The notes under the pieces: generated by a model
The model's input: only the letters and a program-made list of their open reading frames with translations
Databases searched by the model: none
Told to the model about the DNA's origin: nothing
Part shown: one piece after another, positions 54,346 through 63,383 of the stretch
Layout of the letters: every line of letters starts with the position of its first letter
Numbering within the stretch: the stretch's first letter is position 1
Program-made: the position numbers and the translations under genes
From: Winogradskyella sp. PG-2
GTDB lineage: Bacteria; Bacteroidota; Bacteroidia; Flavobacteriales; Flavobacteriaceae
Direction of reading: 5' to 3'
Length of the DNA: 64,000 bases
Assembly (NCBI RefSeq): GCF_000828715.1
Contig: NZ_AP014583.1
Span: forward strand, 866,001 to 930,000

Positions 54346-55578
54346 TTACGAGACGGCTTTCAATTTCTTTAAAGTTGACTTAGATAACCTATCTTCAGCA
54401 TACGTTTTGGTAACATTAAGTTTTGTTTCACCAGAACCTGGTAAATCAAACATAGCTTCAGTTAAAATTTCTTCGCACAGTGAACGTAAACCACGTGCTC
54501 CAAGCTTATACTCTATGGCCTTACTTACGATATATTCTAGTGCACCTTCTGTAATTGTAAAAGCGACTTCGTCCATTAAAAATAATTTTTTGTATTGTTT
54601 AATAATGGCATTTTTAGGCTCAGTTAAAATAGCTCTTAATGTCTTAGCATCTAACGGATCCATATGTGTTAACACAGGTAGACGACCTATAATCTCTGGT
54701 ATTAAACCAAAGTCTTTTAAATCTTTAGGAATAATGTACTGCAAGATATTATCGTTATCTACATTATCATCAGAATTTATAGAACTATAACCAATAGCTT
54801 GCATATTTAAGCGTTTTGTAATAACGCGCTCAATGCCATCAAATGCACCACCAGCAATAAATAATATATGCTCTGTGTTAACTTCAATAAACTTTTGGTC
54901 TGGATGTTTACGACCTCCTTTAGGTGGTACATTAACAACAGTTCCTTCTAACAATTTTAATAATGCTTGTTGAACACCTTCACCAGAAACATCTCTCGTT
55001 ATTGAAGGGTTATCACTTTTACGAGCAATTTTATCTATTTCATCAATAAAAACAATACCTCGTTCAGCTTTTTCAAGATTATAATCAGCAGCTTGTAATA
55101 AACGTGTTAAAATACTTTCAACATCTTCACCAACATAACCAGCTTCTGTTAAAACAGTTGCATCTACAATTGCCAAAGGCACATTTAACATTCTTGCAAC
55201 TGTCTTTGCCATTAATGTTTTACCTGTACCAGTTTGCCCAACCATAATGATATTACTTTTTTGTATTTCAATATCATCATCAGATGGAGGTTGTAATAAA
55301 CGTTTATAATGATTATAAACGGCAACGGACATAACTCGCTTTGTATATTCTTGTCCAATTATATATTCATCTAAAAAAGCTTTAATTTCTTTCGGCTTTC
55401 TCAACATTAACTCAGCACTTAAATCTGAATTTCCTGTTTGTTTAGATTCTTCAATAACAATTCCATGCGCTTGTTCTATGCAACGATCACAAATGTGAGC
55501 ATCTAGACCTGCAATAAGTAAATTTGTTTCTGGCTTCTTTCTACCACAAAATGAACATTCTAATTCTTCTTTTGCCAT
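54346..55578 (-). CDS. clpX: ATP-dependent protease unfoldase ClpX
   Basis: 410 residues, standard length. The N-terminal zinc domain shows [10 protein letters not shown]...[13 protein letters not shown]. The AAA+ module has Walker [16 protein letters not shown] near residue 112, [12 protein letters not shown] (pore loop), Walker [14 protein letters not shown], and sensor 2 [13 protein letters not shown]. The IGF-like loop appears as IGYSSI in an alternative form: the protein has [14 protein letters not shown] where many ClpX have IGF. It unfolds substrates for ClpP, whose gene lies 43 bp upstream. Confidence 0.98.
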   Translation of the reverse strand: MAKEELECSFCGRKKPETNLLIAGLDAHICDRCIEQAHGIVIEESKQTGNSDLSAELMLRKPKEIKAFLDEYIIGQEYTKRVMSVAVYNHYKRLLQPPSDDDIEIQKSNIIMVGQTGTGKTLMAKTVARMLNVPLAIVDATVLTEAGYVGEDVESILTRLLQAADYNLEKAERGIVFIDEIDKIARKSDNPSITRDVSGEGVQQALLKLLEGTVVNVPPKGGRKHPDQKFIEVNTEHILFIAGGAFDGIERVITKRLNMQAIGYSSINSDDNVDNDNILQYIIPKDLKDFGLIPEIIGRLPVLTHMDPLDAKTLRAILTEPKNAIIKQYKKLFLMDEVAFTITEGALEYIVSKAIEYKLGARGLRSLCEEILTEAMFDLPGSGETKLNVTKTYAEDRLSKSTLKKLKAVS

Positions 55579-55621
55579 AATTAAATTCTAGTTAGGAATT
55601 AATAGTCGTAATTATAAGGGT

Positions 55622-56296
55622 TTACTTGCGTTGTAGCACTTCATCAATCATACCGTAATCTAATGCTTCGTTAGAAGTCATCCAATAATCACGGTCAGAG
55701 TCTTTTTCAACTTGGTCATAAGTTTTACCTGAATGACTAGAGATAATATCATACAATTCTTTCTTAATTTTCAAGGTTTCTCTTACTGCAATTTCCATAT
55801 CAGATACTTGACCTTGAGTACCACTCATTGGTTGATGTATCATAACACGAGAGTGTTTTAAAGCTGAGCGTTTTCCTTTTTCTCCAGCACACAATAATAC
55901 TGCTGCCATAGAAGCTGCAATACCTGTACATATTGTTGCTACGTCTGGTTTTATAAATTGCATTGTATCATAAATACCCAAACCTGCATAAACAGATCCT
56001 CCTGGTGAGTTTATATATATTTGAACATCTTTAGATGCATCAGTACTTTGAAGAAATAATAATTGGGCTTGAATAATATTTGCAACCTGATCATTTACGC
56101 CAGTACCTAAAAAGATAATTCGATCCATCATTAAACGAGAAAACACATCAAAAACAGCAATGTTCATTTGACGCTCTTCAATAATATTTGGTGTTAGGTT
56201 TGTAGGATACATACTCTGTATAATTTTATCATAGTACATACTATTTACACCTTGATCTTTTATCGCAAATTTTTCAAATTCTTTTCCGTAATCCAT
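55622..56296 (-). CDS. clpP: ATP-dependent Clp protease proteolytic subunit ClpP
   Basis: 224 residues. The serine-protease triad is visible: Ser in TGIAASMAAVLLCAG, His in HSRVMIHQPMSGTQG and Asp in KDSDRDYWM. IYINSPGGSVYAGLGIYDTM is the conserved handle-side strand. The N-terminal 25 residues (MDYGKEFEKFAIKDQGVNSMYYDK) are a processed-type extension common in Bacteroidetes. It forms the tetradecameric chamber that works with ClpX, directly downstream. The order tig-clpP-clpX on one strand is the classical proteostasis cluster. Confidence 0.98.
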   Translation of the reverse strand: MDYGKEFEKFAIKDQGVNSMYYDKIIQSMYPTNLTPNIIEERQMNIAVFDVFSRLMMDRIIFLGTGVNDQVANIIQAQLLFLQSTDASKDVQIYINSPGGSVYAGLGIYDTMQFIKPDVATICTGIAASMAAVLLCAGEKGKRSALKHSRVMIHQPMSGTQGQVSDMEIAVRETLKIKKELYDIISSHSGKTYDQVEKDSDRDYWMTSNEALDYGMIDEVLQRK

Positions 56297-56398
56297 TTAT
56301 TTTTAAATCTTTTAATTGTTGAAATTTGTATTATTCTTAATCTAATGATATCCCGATAATAAGTTCAGGACGACACGAATTTTTCATAGAAAATAAGT

Positions 56399-56435
56399 GC
56401 CAAAAAAAGCGTAAAACTTTTCAGTTCTACGCCTT
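56399..56435 (-). terminator. rho-independent terminator of tig
   Basis: On the minus strand a 13-bp stem (AAGGCGTAGAACT/AGTTTTACGCTTT, two G-U pairs) closes a GAAA loop and is followed by TTTT. It lies 27 bp past the tig stop and separates tig from clpP. Confidence 0.85.
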
Positions 56436-56461
56436 AAAGATACTAATTAATTCAATATCGA

Positions 56462-57784
56462 TTAACTGTAGAATTCTTTAACAAAATCATCATAAGTGAT
56501 TTCTTTTGTCTTAATATTTGCTTCAGCTTTATATAAGCCTAATAGTTTTTGGCTCATTAACTGTTCTGATAAACGCTTCACCTCATCTTGGTTTCCTAAA
56601 ATACGTGCTGCAATATCTTCTAATTCTTTTTCTGAAGGATTCATTTGACCAAATTGAGCCATCTGACCTTTTATCATTTCCATTGAATAGGCTTTCAAAT
56701 CTTCAAACTGAACTTGTAATTTGTGTTCGTTGATAAGTTTCCCTTCTATTAACTGATAACGCATGCTTTTTTCTGACTTTTCATATTCTTCTTTAGCTTG
56801 GTCTTCTGACATCACTTCTTCACCCGCAGTTTGCATCCATTTCTGTAAAAAACTTGCTGGTAAATCGAACTTTGTATTTTCTACTAAATATTCAGTAACA
56901 TCGTTCAATAATTTCTGATCACCTTGTTGCACAAATTGCTTCTCAGAATCTTCTTTAATCTTCTCTTTCAATTCTGTAACAGAAGTTACAATGGCTTTAC
57001 CGAATAACTTATCAAACAATTCCTGATCTAAATCCGCTAATTCTCTACCATTGATTTCAGTGATTTCAAAATTAACTTCGACATTTAAACCATCAGCAAT
57101 ATCTTGAGGTACCTTTAAAAATGTCATTAAATCATTGTCATTATTAAACAACCCTTTAGTCTTAAGAGTAATAACGTCACCTACTTTAGCTCCGATAAAT
57201 TTCTTTGGGTTAGTTTTCCCCTTTAATTTATCTAAAGTCATCATTGTAGAATTATCGATCCCTTTTTCTTCATTGAAGAAGGTACCAGTAACCTCTGAAT
57301 CTTTATCTGCTTCATTTTGTGAAATTATTTTACCATATTGCTTTTGGATATGCTCAATTTGGTTATTGATCATCTTATCATCTGCAACTATGTTATAATG
57401 CGTAATTGCTTTTTTGCCTTTTAGTTTTACATCGAATTCTGGTGCTAAACCTAATTCAAACTCAAAAGAAAATGCGTCTGCATCCCAATCTAAATCGTCT
57501 TGAGGTTTAGGTAATGGGTTACCTAAAACGTCTAGCTTTTCTTCAACCAAATACTTCCCAAGAGCGTCTTGTAATAATTTATTCACCTCATCAACTAACA
57601 CAGCCTTACCATATTGTTTCTTAACCATTCCCATTGGTACATGACCTTTTCTAAAACCTGGAATGTTTGCAGACTTTCGATAATCTGTTAAAATCTTTTC
57701 TACTTTATCACTATAATCTTCTTTAGCGATATCCACTGTTACAACTGCATTTAATGCATCAATGTTTTCTCTTGTAATGTTCAT
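56462..57784 (-). CDS. tig: trigger factor
   Basis: 440 residues from ATG 57784 (MNITRENIDALNAVVTVDIAKED). An in-frame start at 57811 is rejected because it lies within the candidate -7 element. The N-terminal ribosome-binding domain has the signature NIPGFRKGHVPMGMVKKQYG near residues 40-60. The central peptidyl-prolyl isomerase domain appears weak and shows an insertion (EADKDSEVTGTFFNEEKGIDN), a common feature in Bacteroidetes. The C-terminal chaperone arms are helical. It binds at the exit tunnel and shields nascent chains. Confidence 0.95.
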   Translation of the reverse strand: MNITRENIDALNAVVTVDIAKEDYSDKVEKILTDYRKSANIPGFRKGHVPMGMVKKQYGKAVLVDEVNKLLQDALGKYLVEEKLDVLGNPLPKPQDDLDWDADAFSFEFELGLAPEFDVKLKGKKAITHYNIVADDKMINNQIEHIQKQYGKIISQNEADKDSEVTGTFFNEEKGIDNSTMMTLDKLKGKTNPKKFIGAKVGDVITLKTKGLFNNDNDLMTFLKVPQDIADGLNVEVNFEITEINGRELADLDQELFDKLFGKAIVTSVTELKEKIKEDSEKQFVQQGDQKLLNDVTEYLVENTKFDLPASFLQKWMQTAGEEVMSEDQAKEEYEKSEKSMRYQLIEGKLINEHKLQVQFEDLKAYSMEMIKGQMAQFGQMNPSEKELEDIAARILGNQDEVKRLSEQLMSQKLLGLYKAEANIKTKEITYDDFVKEFYS

Positions 57785-57808
57785 TTTTTTGAAACTAAAA
57801 TTGGGCTG

Positions 57809-57840
57809 CAAAAATACAATATTTTTTACAACCCAACAAT
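57809..57840 (-). promoter_or_regulatory. promoter of tig
   Basis: On the minus strand TATTTTTG (57816-57809) matches TAnnTTTG, with a TTG-containing -33 region (ATTGTTGGG) about 20 bp upstream. Transcription would start near 57802, about 18 bases before the tig ATG. Confidence 0.55.
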
Positions 57841-57974
57841 ACTTTTAACCCTTTGATTGTTATACCATTTATACTTTCAAAATAACTGCAATAAAACGCC
57901 CTTTTTAACTTTCCATTTCTGTTAAAAACAGGAAACGTAGCTTAGGCTATGCTTTAATTTTTACCATCGTATAA

Positions 57975-58008
57975 AATTAAAAATCATCATTTCATTTAGC
58001 AATGATTT
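57975..58008 (-). terminator. possible terminator after the holin-like gene
   Basis: On the minus strand AAATCATT and AATGATGATTT can pair, with a bulged G, around a loop of about 9 bases, followed by TTTTTAATTTT. It is about 20 bp past the stop of the pdxJ operon's last gene. Confidence 0.4.
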
Positions 58009-58027
58009 CAAAACATAAATGTTACAG

Positions 58028-58375
58028 CTATTTTTTGTCTTTTTTTAAGAAGGAATGTAGCAACGATTGAAGAACACATAAAAGCACACTAAAAAGTATT
58101 GCTGTCCATATACCATCTACACTAAATCCATCAATAAGTTTATCTGCCAATAAAATAATAAGTGCATTGATTACAAATAAAAATAATCCTAATGTCAATA
58201 TTGTCACAGGCAAAGTCAAAATAACTAAGATTGGCTTTACTAATATATTTAATACAGAGAGTACGGCTGCAACAATCAAAGATGTTATATAGTTGTCTAC
58301 ATAGACTCCATTAAGAACTTCTGCTAGCACAAAAACTGCTACTGCGTTTAATAATAGTTTGATCAGTTTATTCAT
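58028..58375 (-). CDS. phage holin family-like small membrane protein (PF04020 type)
   Basis: 115 residues with four predicted helices (LIKLLLNAVAVFVLAEVLNG, YITSLIVAAVLSVLNILVKPILVILTLPVTILTLGLFLFVINALIILLADKLI). This is the 'mycobacterial 4 TMS phage holin' family, widespread in chromosomes, and the name does not imply a phage gene. The NILVKPILVILTLPVTI loop is the family core. It is the last gene of a run of four starting with pdxJ, 18 bp after the MORN/TonB gene. Function unknown. Confidence 0.85.
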   Translation of the reverse strand: MNKLIKLLLNAVAVFVLAEVLNGVYVDNYITSLIVAAVLSVLNILVKPILVILTLPVTILTLGLFLFVINALIILLADKLIDGFSVDGIWTAILFSVLLCVLQSLLHSFLKKDKK

Positions 58376-58393
58376 TTTCTAATGTTATTTATT

Positions 58394-59470
58394 TTATTCA
58401 ACCATAAATACAATTGGTATTGAAAATGGCATTGCTACTGGTTTTCCACGTTGATAACCTGGTGTGAATCTTGGCATTTCTTGCATTACACGTTGTGCTT
58501 CTATTCTTAATATAGGATGTGGTGCTTTTATTTTAGTAATGCTAACATAACCGTATTTATCTACCTTAAACGTTACAAATATCCTCTGTTTACCTTTTAG
58601 TCCTAGTCCCTTAGCTTTGTTTATATCAAAATTTACTGATATAAGTTGCGCCACATTTTGATTGATACATTTTTTTCTGGCTTTATTACCGAATAACTCT
58701 TCGCAACCAGGAAATATAGCAACGCGTTCTATCACTCCATCAGGAACTATTGTAGGTTCTATATCTAAATCCTCTACTCCTTTAGATACTTTTATCTTTT
58801 TTATTTTCTTACCGTTAGCATCATATTTAATCCAAGTCTTAGAAAATTCATTATTAGTATAAGCTCCTTTCCATAGAAGATTACCATTTTCGTTAAATCG
58901 TTTTTCTTCACCTTGTTTTTTATCCTTTAAAATTATGCCTTTAAGTTTTAGTTTACCATTAGGATAAAAAGATTCGTAAATTCCATTCCTAGAGCCCTTT
59001 TCATAGCTTACGCTCCACTCTAATTGACTTTGCACATCATATTGTCTCCATTTACCATAAAGCTCGTAGTCTAAATAATTTGCTTCTACTTTTAAAGAAC
59101 CATCTTCTCTAAACTCTTTATAATAACCGCTTTTTCGAGCTCGCTCATAGAATAATTTTCCGCTCTCATAGTAACCTCTTATTACAATAATGCCATTTTC
59201 TTTTACACCTTTACGCCTTACAACACCATTCTCATAGAATGAAGTTCCTTCAAAATCCATTTTGCCATTAGTATAACTAAATGTACTCGAAATTTGTCCG
59301 TTTTTATGATAGGCTATCCAAGCACCAACTCGTTTATTGTTTTTATGTTGACCTTCAACTTTTAACTCTCCAGTTTTGTAGTAGTCTTTAAAAGGACCAT
59401 CTGGTTTTTCTTGGGAGAATGACAAATTAAAGCTTGAAACAACTAAAAGGATTACGAAAATGTATTTCAT
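58394..59470 (-). CDS. secreted MORN-type repeat protein with a TonB C-terminal domain
   Basis: 358 residues. A signal peptide (YIFVILLVVSSFNLSFSQ) is followed by about eight MORN-variant/YwqK-like repeats at residues 25-215 (DYYKTGELKVEGQHKNNKRVG, YHKNGQISSTFSY, YENGVVRRKG, FREDGSLKVEA, YPNGKLKLKGI). The C-terminus (about 245-358) is a TonB-like domain (ERVAIFPGCEELFGNK..., ITKIKAPHPILRIEAQRVMQEMPRFTPG). This combination is found in Bacteroidetes; the mechanism is unknown. TonB-like tails usually contact receptor plugs in the outer membrane. It sits 19 bp after the hydrolase stop. Confidence 0.85.
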   Translation of the reverse strand: MKYIFVILLVVSSFNLSFSQEKPDGPFKDYYKTGELKVEGQHKNNKRVGAWIAYHKNGQISSTFSYTNGKMDFEGTSFYENGVVRRKGVKENGIIVIRGYYESGKLFYERARKSGYYKEFREDGSLKVEANYLDYELYGKWRQYDVQSQLEWSVSYEKGSRNGIYESFYPNGKLKLKGIILKDKKQGEEKRFNENGNLLWKGAYTNNEFSKTWIKYDANGKKIKKIKVSKGVEDLDIEPTIVPDGVIERVAIFPGCEELFGNKARKKCINQNVAQLISVNFDINKAKGLGLKGKQRIFVTFKVDKYGYVSITKIKAPHPILRIEAQRVMQEMPRFTPGYQRGKPVAMPFSIPIVFMVE

Positions 59471-59489
59471 ATTTTAAAAGTACTAATTT

Positions 59490-60257
59490 TTAGGATGGTA
59501 GAAAATCAATTACTGCTCTGTAAAAATCTTTAGGATTTTCTGCATGCAACCAGTGACCTGCATTACTGATTGTTACTATTTCTGAATTTGAAAAATGCCT
59601 TTGAATATTGGCTTCATCTGCTTCACCAATATATTCAGAACGATCTCCTCGTAAAAACAAGGTCTCCTTTTCAAATGTTGCATGCATTGGTAATACTTCA
59701 CCAACTTCCGAAACATTTTCTTTCAAAACTTCTAAATTGATTCTTAAACCCAATTGCCCTTTTTCAACCCAATATAAATTTTTGAGTAAAAACATTCGCG
59801 TTCCTATTTCATCTACATAATAACTCAATGCTATATCTGCTTGCCCTCTACTTTTTATTTCAGAAAAATCTAAACTACTCAACCCTTCTAATATAGCATC
59901 ATGATGAACTGGATAATATCGCGGTGAAATATCTGCTACTAAAAGCTTGCTTACCAATTCTGGATATTTAGTCGCAAATAACATTGCAGTTTTGCCTCCC
60001 ATGGAATGCCCTAACAAAACAATATCACTTAACTCGTTTTCATCGCAATAGTGTTTTAAATCTTCTGCCATTAACTCATAATCAAAATCATCTGAGTGAA
60101 AACTACGTCCATGATTGCGTTGATCAACTAAATGCATTTTAAAATTAGACTCAGAAAACTGTCTAGCTAATGTTTTCCAATTGTCACCCATTCCTAAAAA
60201 GCCGTGAAGAATTACGAATGGCTTTCCTTCTCCAAAAGTATTTGAATGTAATATCAT
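59490..60257 (-). CDS. alpha/beta hydrolase (YbfF-like esterase)
   Basis: 255 residues. The oxyanion region is VILHGFLGMGDNWKTLA, the nucleophile elbow GHSMGGKTAML (Ser near residue 92), the acid Asp in FLRGDRSEYI and the His in NAGHWLHAENP. VDQRNHGRS is a typical N-terminal motif of the YbfF subgroup. It should cleave an ester or thioester; the substrate is unknown. The ATG overlaps the pdxJ stop by 4 bp, so the two genes are co-translated. Confidence 0.9.
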   Translation of the reverse strand: MILHSNTFGEGKPFVILHGFLGMGDNWKTLARQFSESNFKMHLVDQRNHGRSFHSDDFDYELMAEDLKHYCDENELSDIVLLGHSMGGKTAMLFATKYPELVSKLLVADISPRYYPVHHDAILEGLSSLDFSEIKSRGQADIALSYYVDEIGTRMFLLKNLYWVEKGQLGLRINLEVLKENVSEVGEVLPMHATFEKETLFLRGDRSEYIGEADEANIQRHFSNSEIVTISNAGHWLHAENPKDFYRAVIDFLPS

Positions 60258-60967
60258 TTTAACTTATCTAAATACATACCAATTACATTCTCAGCTCCCA
60301 TATATAAACTCTCGGCTATTAATGCATGCCCAATAGAAACCTCAAGTAAACCTGTAATATTTTCTTTGAAGTATTTTATATTGCCAAGTGATAAATCATG
60401 TCCAGCATTGATACCAAGTTGTAAAGTGTTTGCTAATCCTGAGCACTCCATATATGGTATTATAGCTTCCTTATTTCCTAAACTATATTGATGCGCAAAA
60501 GCTTCAGTATAAAGTTCTATTCTATCAGTTCCGGTTTCTTTAGCTCCTTCTACCTGATGTAAGTCTGGATCTACAAATATGGAAGTTCTAATACCATTGC
60601 TTTTAAATTCTTTAATTACTTCAACTAAAAAATCTTTATGTTTAATCGTGTCCCAACCTGCATTAGATGTAATAGCATCAACGGCATCTGGCACCAATGT
60701 TACTTGTGTTGGTTTAATATCTAAAACCATATCTACAAACTTCGGAATAGGATTCCCTTCTATATTATATTCTGTATAAACTTCTGGTTTTAAATCATAG
60801 GCATCTTGATAACGAATATGACGCTCATCTGGTCTTGGATGAATCGTAACACCTTCTGCTCCAAAATGCTGTACATCTTTAGCAAATTGAACCACATTAG
60901 GCACATCTCCTCCTCTACTATTTCTTAAGGTTGCTATCTTATTTATATTAACACTTAGCTTTGTCAT
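60254..60967 (-). CDS. pdxJ: pyridoxine 5'-phosphate synthase PdxJ
   Basis: About 237 residues from ATG 60967 (MTKLSVNINKIATLRNSRGG); an in-frame upstream start at 60988 overlaps the candidate -7 element. TIM barrel with VNINKIATLRNSRGGDVPNV, GAEGVTIHPRPDERHIRYQD, VTLVPD, FVDPD, IELYTEAFA, INAGHDLSLGNI and VSIGHALIAESL, all intact. It condenses deoxyxylulose 5-phosphate with 1-amino-acetone 3-phosphate, the last step of de novo vitamin B6 synthesis. It is the first gene of an operon with the hydrolase, MORN/TonB and holin-like genes. Confidence 0.97.
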   Translation of the reverse strand: MTKLSVNINKIATLRNSRGGDVPNVVQFAKDVQHFGAEGVTIHPRPDERHIRYQDAYDLKPEVYTEYNIEGNPIPKFVDMVLDIKPTQVTLVPDAVDAITSNAGWDTIKHKDFLVEVIKEFKSNGIRTSIFVDPDLHQVEGAKETGTDRIELYTEAFAHQYSLGNKEAIIPYMECSGLANTLQLGINAGHDLSLGNIKYFKENITGLLEVSIGHALIAESLYMGAENVIGMYLDKLK

Positions 60968-60985
60968 TTTATAGAATTTGTCATA

Positions 60986-60993
60986 CAAAAATA
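60986..60993 (-). promoter_or_regulatory. candidate -7 element of pdxJ
   Basis: TATTTTTG on the minus strand matches TAnnTTTG and ends 18 bp before the pdxJ ATG. No clear -33 element was seen at the expected distance. Confidence 0.45.
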
Positions 60994-61055
60994 CAAACTA
61001 CAACACGCTTTTTATGGTAATTTTTGATTAATTTGCAGGATATTTAAAGCCTAAT

Positions 61056-61712
61056 ATGCAACTACAAGATTTAGTTATTAATGACATAAAGCCACTCAGT
61101 TTAAATGACAAAGTCAGTGATTTGCAAATGCTTTTTAATCAACTGACCTATTCACATATTCCTATTCAGAAAGATGGAGTTTATTTAGGCTGTATTTCTG
61201 AAACTGATGTACATTGTTTTGAAAGTGTAAAATCAATTAGTGAATGTCATCATACAATCGAAGGCTTTTTTGTAAGACCTACTTCAAACTGGCTAGATGT
61301 GTTAGAGGCTTTTGCTCAAAATGATTCTAACGTAATGCCTATTTTAGACCACAACAATAAATATCTAGGCTATTACGAACTCAATGATATCATTCACTTG
61401 TTTAATGAAACACCTTTCTTCTCTGAGCCAGGTGGAATCTTAATCGTTGAAAAAGGAATTCATGATTATTCATTCAGTGAAATTAGTCAGATTGTAGAAT
61501 CTAATGATGCCAAACTATTAGGTGCATTTATTTCTAAAATGGAAAGCGATTTAGTTAGAATAACGATAAAAATTGGAAACGCAAGTATTAATGATGTCAT
61601 CCATACCTTTAGACGTTATAGTTACAATATCATTTCTGGGCATGAAGAAGATTCTTATATCGAAAACCTAAAAGAACGCTCTCAATATTTAGACAAATAC
61701 CTAAACATGTAA
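61056..61712 (+). CDS. CBS-domain protein
   Basis: 218 residues. Two CBS motifs lie at about 5-60 (PLSLNDKVSDLQMLFNQLTYSHIPI) and 70-130 (SNWLDVLEAFAQNDSNVMPILDHNNKYLGYYELNDI). The C-terminal 80 residues (GGILIVEKGIHDYSFSEISQIVE...) resemble an ACT-like regulatory module. CBS pairs bind adenosine nucleotides. It is 3 bp before nadK; such coupling suggests an energy-state sensor linked to NAD kinase, but this is inference. It is divergent from pdxJ. Confidence 0.85.
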   Translation: MQLQDLVINDIKPLSLNDKVSDLQMLFNQLTYSHIPIQKDGVYLGCISETDVHCFESVKSISECHHTIEGFFVRPTSNWLDVLEAFAQNDSNVMPILDHNNKYLGYYELNDIIHLFNETPFFSEPGGILIVEKGIHDYSFSEISQIVESNDAKLLGAFISKMESDLVRITIKIGNASINDVIHTFRRYSYNIISGHEEDSYIENLKERSQYLDKYLNM

Positions 61713-61715
61713 GGA

Positions 61716-62594
61716 ATGAAAGTAGCAGTATATGGTCAGAATTACGCAAAGGAGGCGACTCAAGAAGCTTTTGAAATTCTCTTAGAAGTACTTTTAGAAC
61801 ATAAAGTAAGTATATATGTTGAAGTTGACTTTTTAAGTCTTCAAAATGATGCTTTAAAAAATAGTTCTGCAGTAAGAAGTTTTAAAGACTTAGATAAAAG
61901 TTATGACTTACTTATCAGTATTGGTGGTGATGGTACAATACTAAGAGCCATAACTTATGTTAGAGATTTAGGTATACCGATTGTTGGTATTAACACAGGT
62001 CGACTAGGTTTTTTAGCAACCGTACAAACTGACGATATTGCATCAGCACTTTCGGAGATATTTAAAGGCAACTATAAAATTTCTGAACGTTCTTTACTAA
62101 GTGTAGATACACATCCTAAACATAATGACATTGAAGAAACACATTTTGCACTTAACGAGATTGCTATAAGTAGAAAAAATACAACTTCGATGATTACAGT
62201 TGAAACACATCTAAATGATGAGTATTTAACTTCTTATTGGGCAGATGGTTTGATTCTATCAACACCAACAGGTTCCACTGGTTACTCCTTAAGTTGCGGA
62301 GGACCAGTAATTACTCCAGCTACTAAAAATTTCGCATTAACTCCTATAGCGCCTCATAACCTTAGTGCTCGTCCGTTGATTATTCCAGACGATACAAGGG
62401 TAAGTTTTAAAGTAGATGGTAGAGAAGATCAGTTTTTAATGTCTTTAGATTCTAGAATTGTTACATTACCAAACTCTACTATAGTTAATGTAAAAAAAGC
62501 AAACTTCGTAATTAAAATGGTTGAACTCTTAGATGAAACTTTTTTAAATACCCTCCGAAAAAAACTACTTTGGGGCGAAGATCGTCGTAATTAG
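61716..62594 (+). CDS. nadK: NAD kinase
   Basis: 292 residues. The GGDG ATP motif is in LISIGGDGTILRAITYV near residue 70; NTGRLGFLATVQ follows, and the substrate segment has SYWADGLILSTPTGSTGYSLSCGGPVITP. These are all the conserved PpnK elements. It phosphorylates NAD to NADP. It follows the CBS gene by 3 bp. Confidence 0.97.
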   Translation: MKVAVYGQNYAKEATQEAFEILLEVLLEHKVSIYVEVDFLSLQNDALKNSSAVRSFKDLDKSYDLLISIGGDGTILRAITYVRDLGIPIVGINTGRLGFLATVQTDDIASALSEIFKGNYKISERSLLSVDTHPKHNDIEETHFALNEIAISRKNTTSMITVETHLNDEYLTSYWADGLILSTPTGSTGYSLSCGGPVITPATKNFALTPIAPHNLSARPLIIPDDTRVSFKVDGREDQFLMSLDSRIVTLPNSTIVNVKKANFVIKMVELLDETFLNTLRKKLLWGEDRRN

Positions 62595-62668
62595 ACAATA
62601 AATACCACCAAAATCTGTTTATCTGTAATACATTTTGTGTCAAATTATTTAACACAAATCATAATTGT

Positions 62669-62676
62669 TATATTTG
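62669..62676 (+). promoter_or_regulatory. candidate -7 element before the DUF6089 gene
   Basis: TATATTTG matches TAnnTTTG, 17 bp before ATG 62694. This short leader is one reason to reject the longer frame starting at 62637. Confidence 0.45.
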
Positions 62677-62693
62677 CAAACTTTGAAAAATTT

Positions 62694-63383
62694 ATGAGGT
62701 ATTTTTTTCTAATTCTATTAAGTCTATTTGTGGTTAAAAACGTTGATGCTCAAATCTATGAGGTTGGCATTTTTGCTGGTGGCAGTAATTTTATTGGCGA
62801 TGTTGGTGAGACCACCTATATTTCGCCTAATCAAGGAGCATTTGGAGCTATAGTAAAGTGGAATAGAAGTCCTAGACATTCTTTTAGAGCTTCATTGATT
62901 TTTTCAAATTTAGAAGGTGTTGACGGAAAATCAGATGATCCAAGACGAGTACGACGAGGCTATCGCTTTAATACGAGTATTCTTGAAATTTCTGCTGGTA
63001 TGGAATTTACATTTTTAGATTTCGACTTACATACAAGTGACATGAAAGGCACTCCTTATTTATATGGAGGTATTTCCTTGGCCAATCACGACAATTTTTA
63101 TTTTAATCAAGCTGGTCAGGTAACTTCAGAGAATACAAGTAGTTGGGCATATGGAATTCCTATGGCATTAGGTTATAAGACTAATATTACTAATCACCTT
63201 ATATTAGCAGCCGAGATTGGTGCTCGTTATACATTTTCTGATGAACTAGATGGAAGTGTGCCTGATGCAGAATTTAGAGAACAATTTAGCTTTGGAAATA
63301 CAAATAGCACAGATTGGTATGTATTTTCAGGATTTACCTTAACTTACACCTTTGGTAGAAGACCTTGTTATTGCAATTTTTAA
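62694..63383 (+). CDS. DUF6089 outer-membrane protein
   Basis: 229 residues. ATG 62694 opens on a signal peptide (MRYFFLILLSLFVVKNVDAQ). The remainder is beta-rich and matches the DUF6089 group: YEVGIFAGGSNFIGDVGETTYISPNQ, IVKWNRSPRHSFRASLIF, GMEFTFLDFDLH and PYLYGGISLANH. The final segment WYVFSGFTLTYTFGRRPCY is a barrel-type C-terminus ending close to aromatic residues. In Bacteroidetes this family commonly precedes uppS and bamA, as here. Function unknown; a small outer-membrane barrel is likely. The stop codon is followed directly by the uppS ATG (TAAATG). Confidence 0.87.
   Translation: MRYFFLILLSLFVVKNVDAQIYEVGIFAGGSNFIGDVGETTYISPNQGAFGAIVKWNRSPRHSFRASLIFSNLEGVDGKSDDPRRVRRGYRFNTSILEISAGMEFTFLDFDLHTSDMKGTPYLYGGISLANHDNFYFNQAGQVTSENTSSWAYGIPMALGYKTNITNHLILAAEIGARYTFSDELDGSVPDAEFREQFSFGNTNSTDWYVFSGFTLTYTFGRRPCYCNF

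Noticed and set aside
54317-54790. Plus-strand open frame of 157 codons
   Set aside because: Antisense to the 3' end of clpX and it starts inside the terminator hairpin.
58028-58375. Phage gene, because of the holin family name
   Set aside because: The PF04020 family is widespread in chromosomes and no other phage gene is near.
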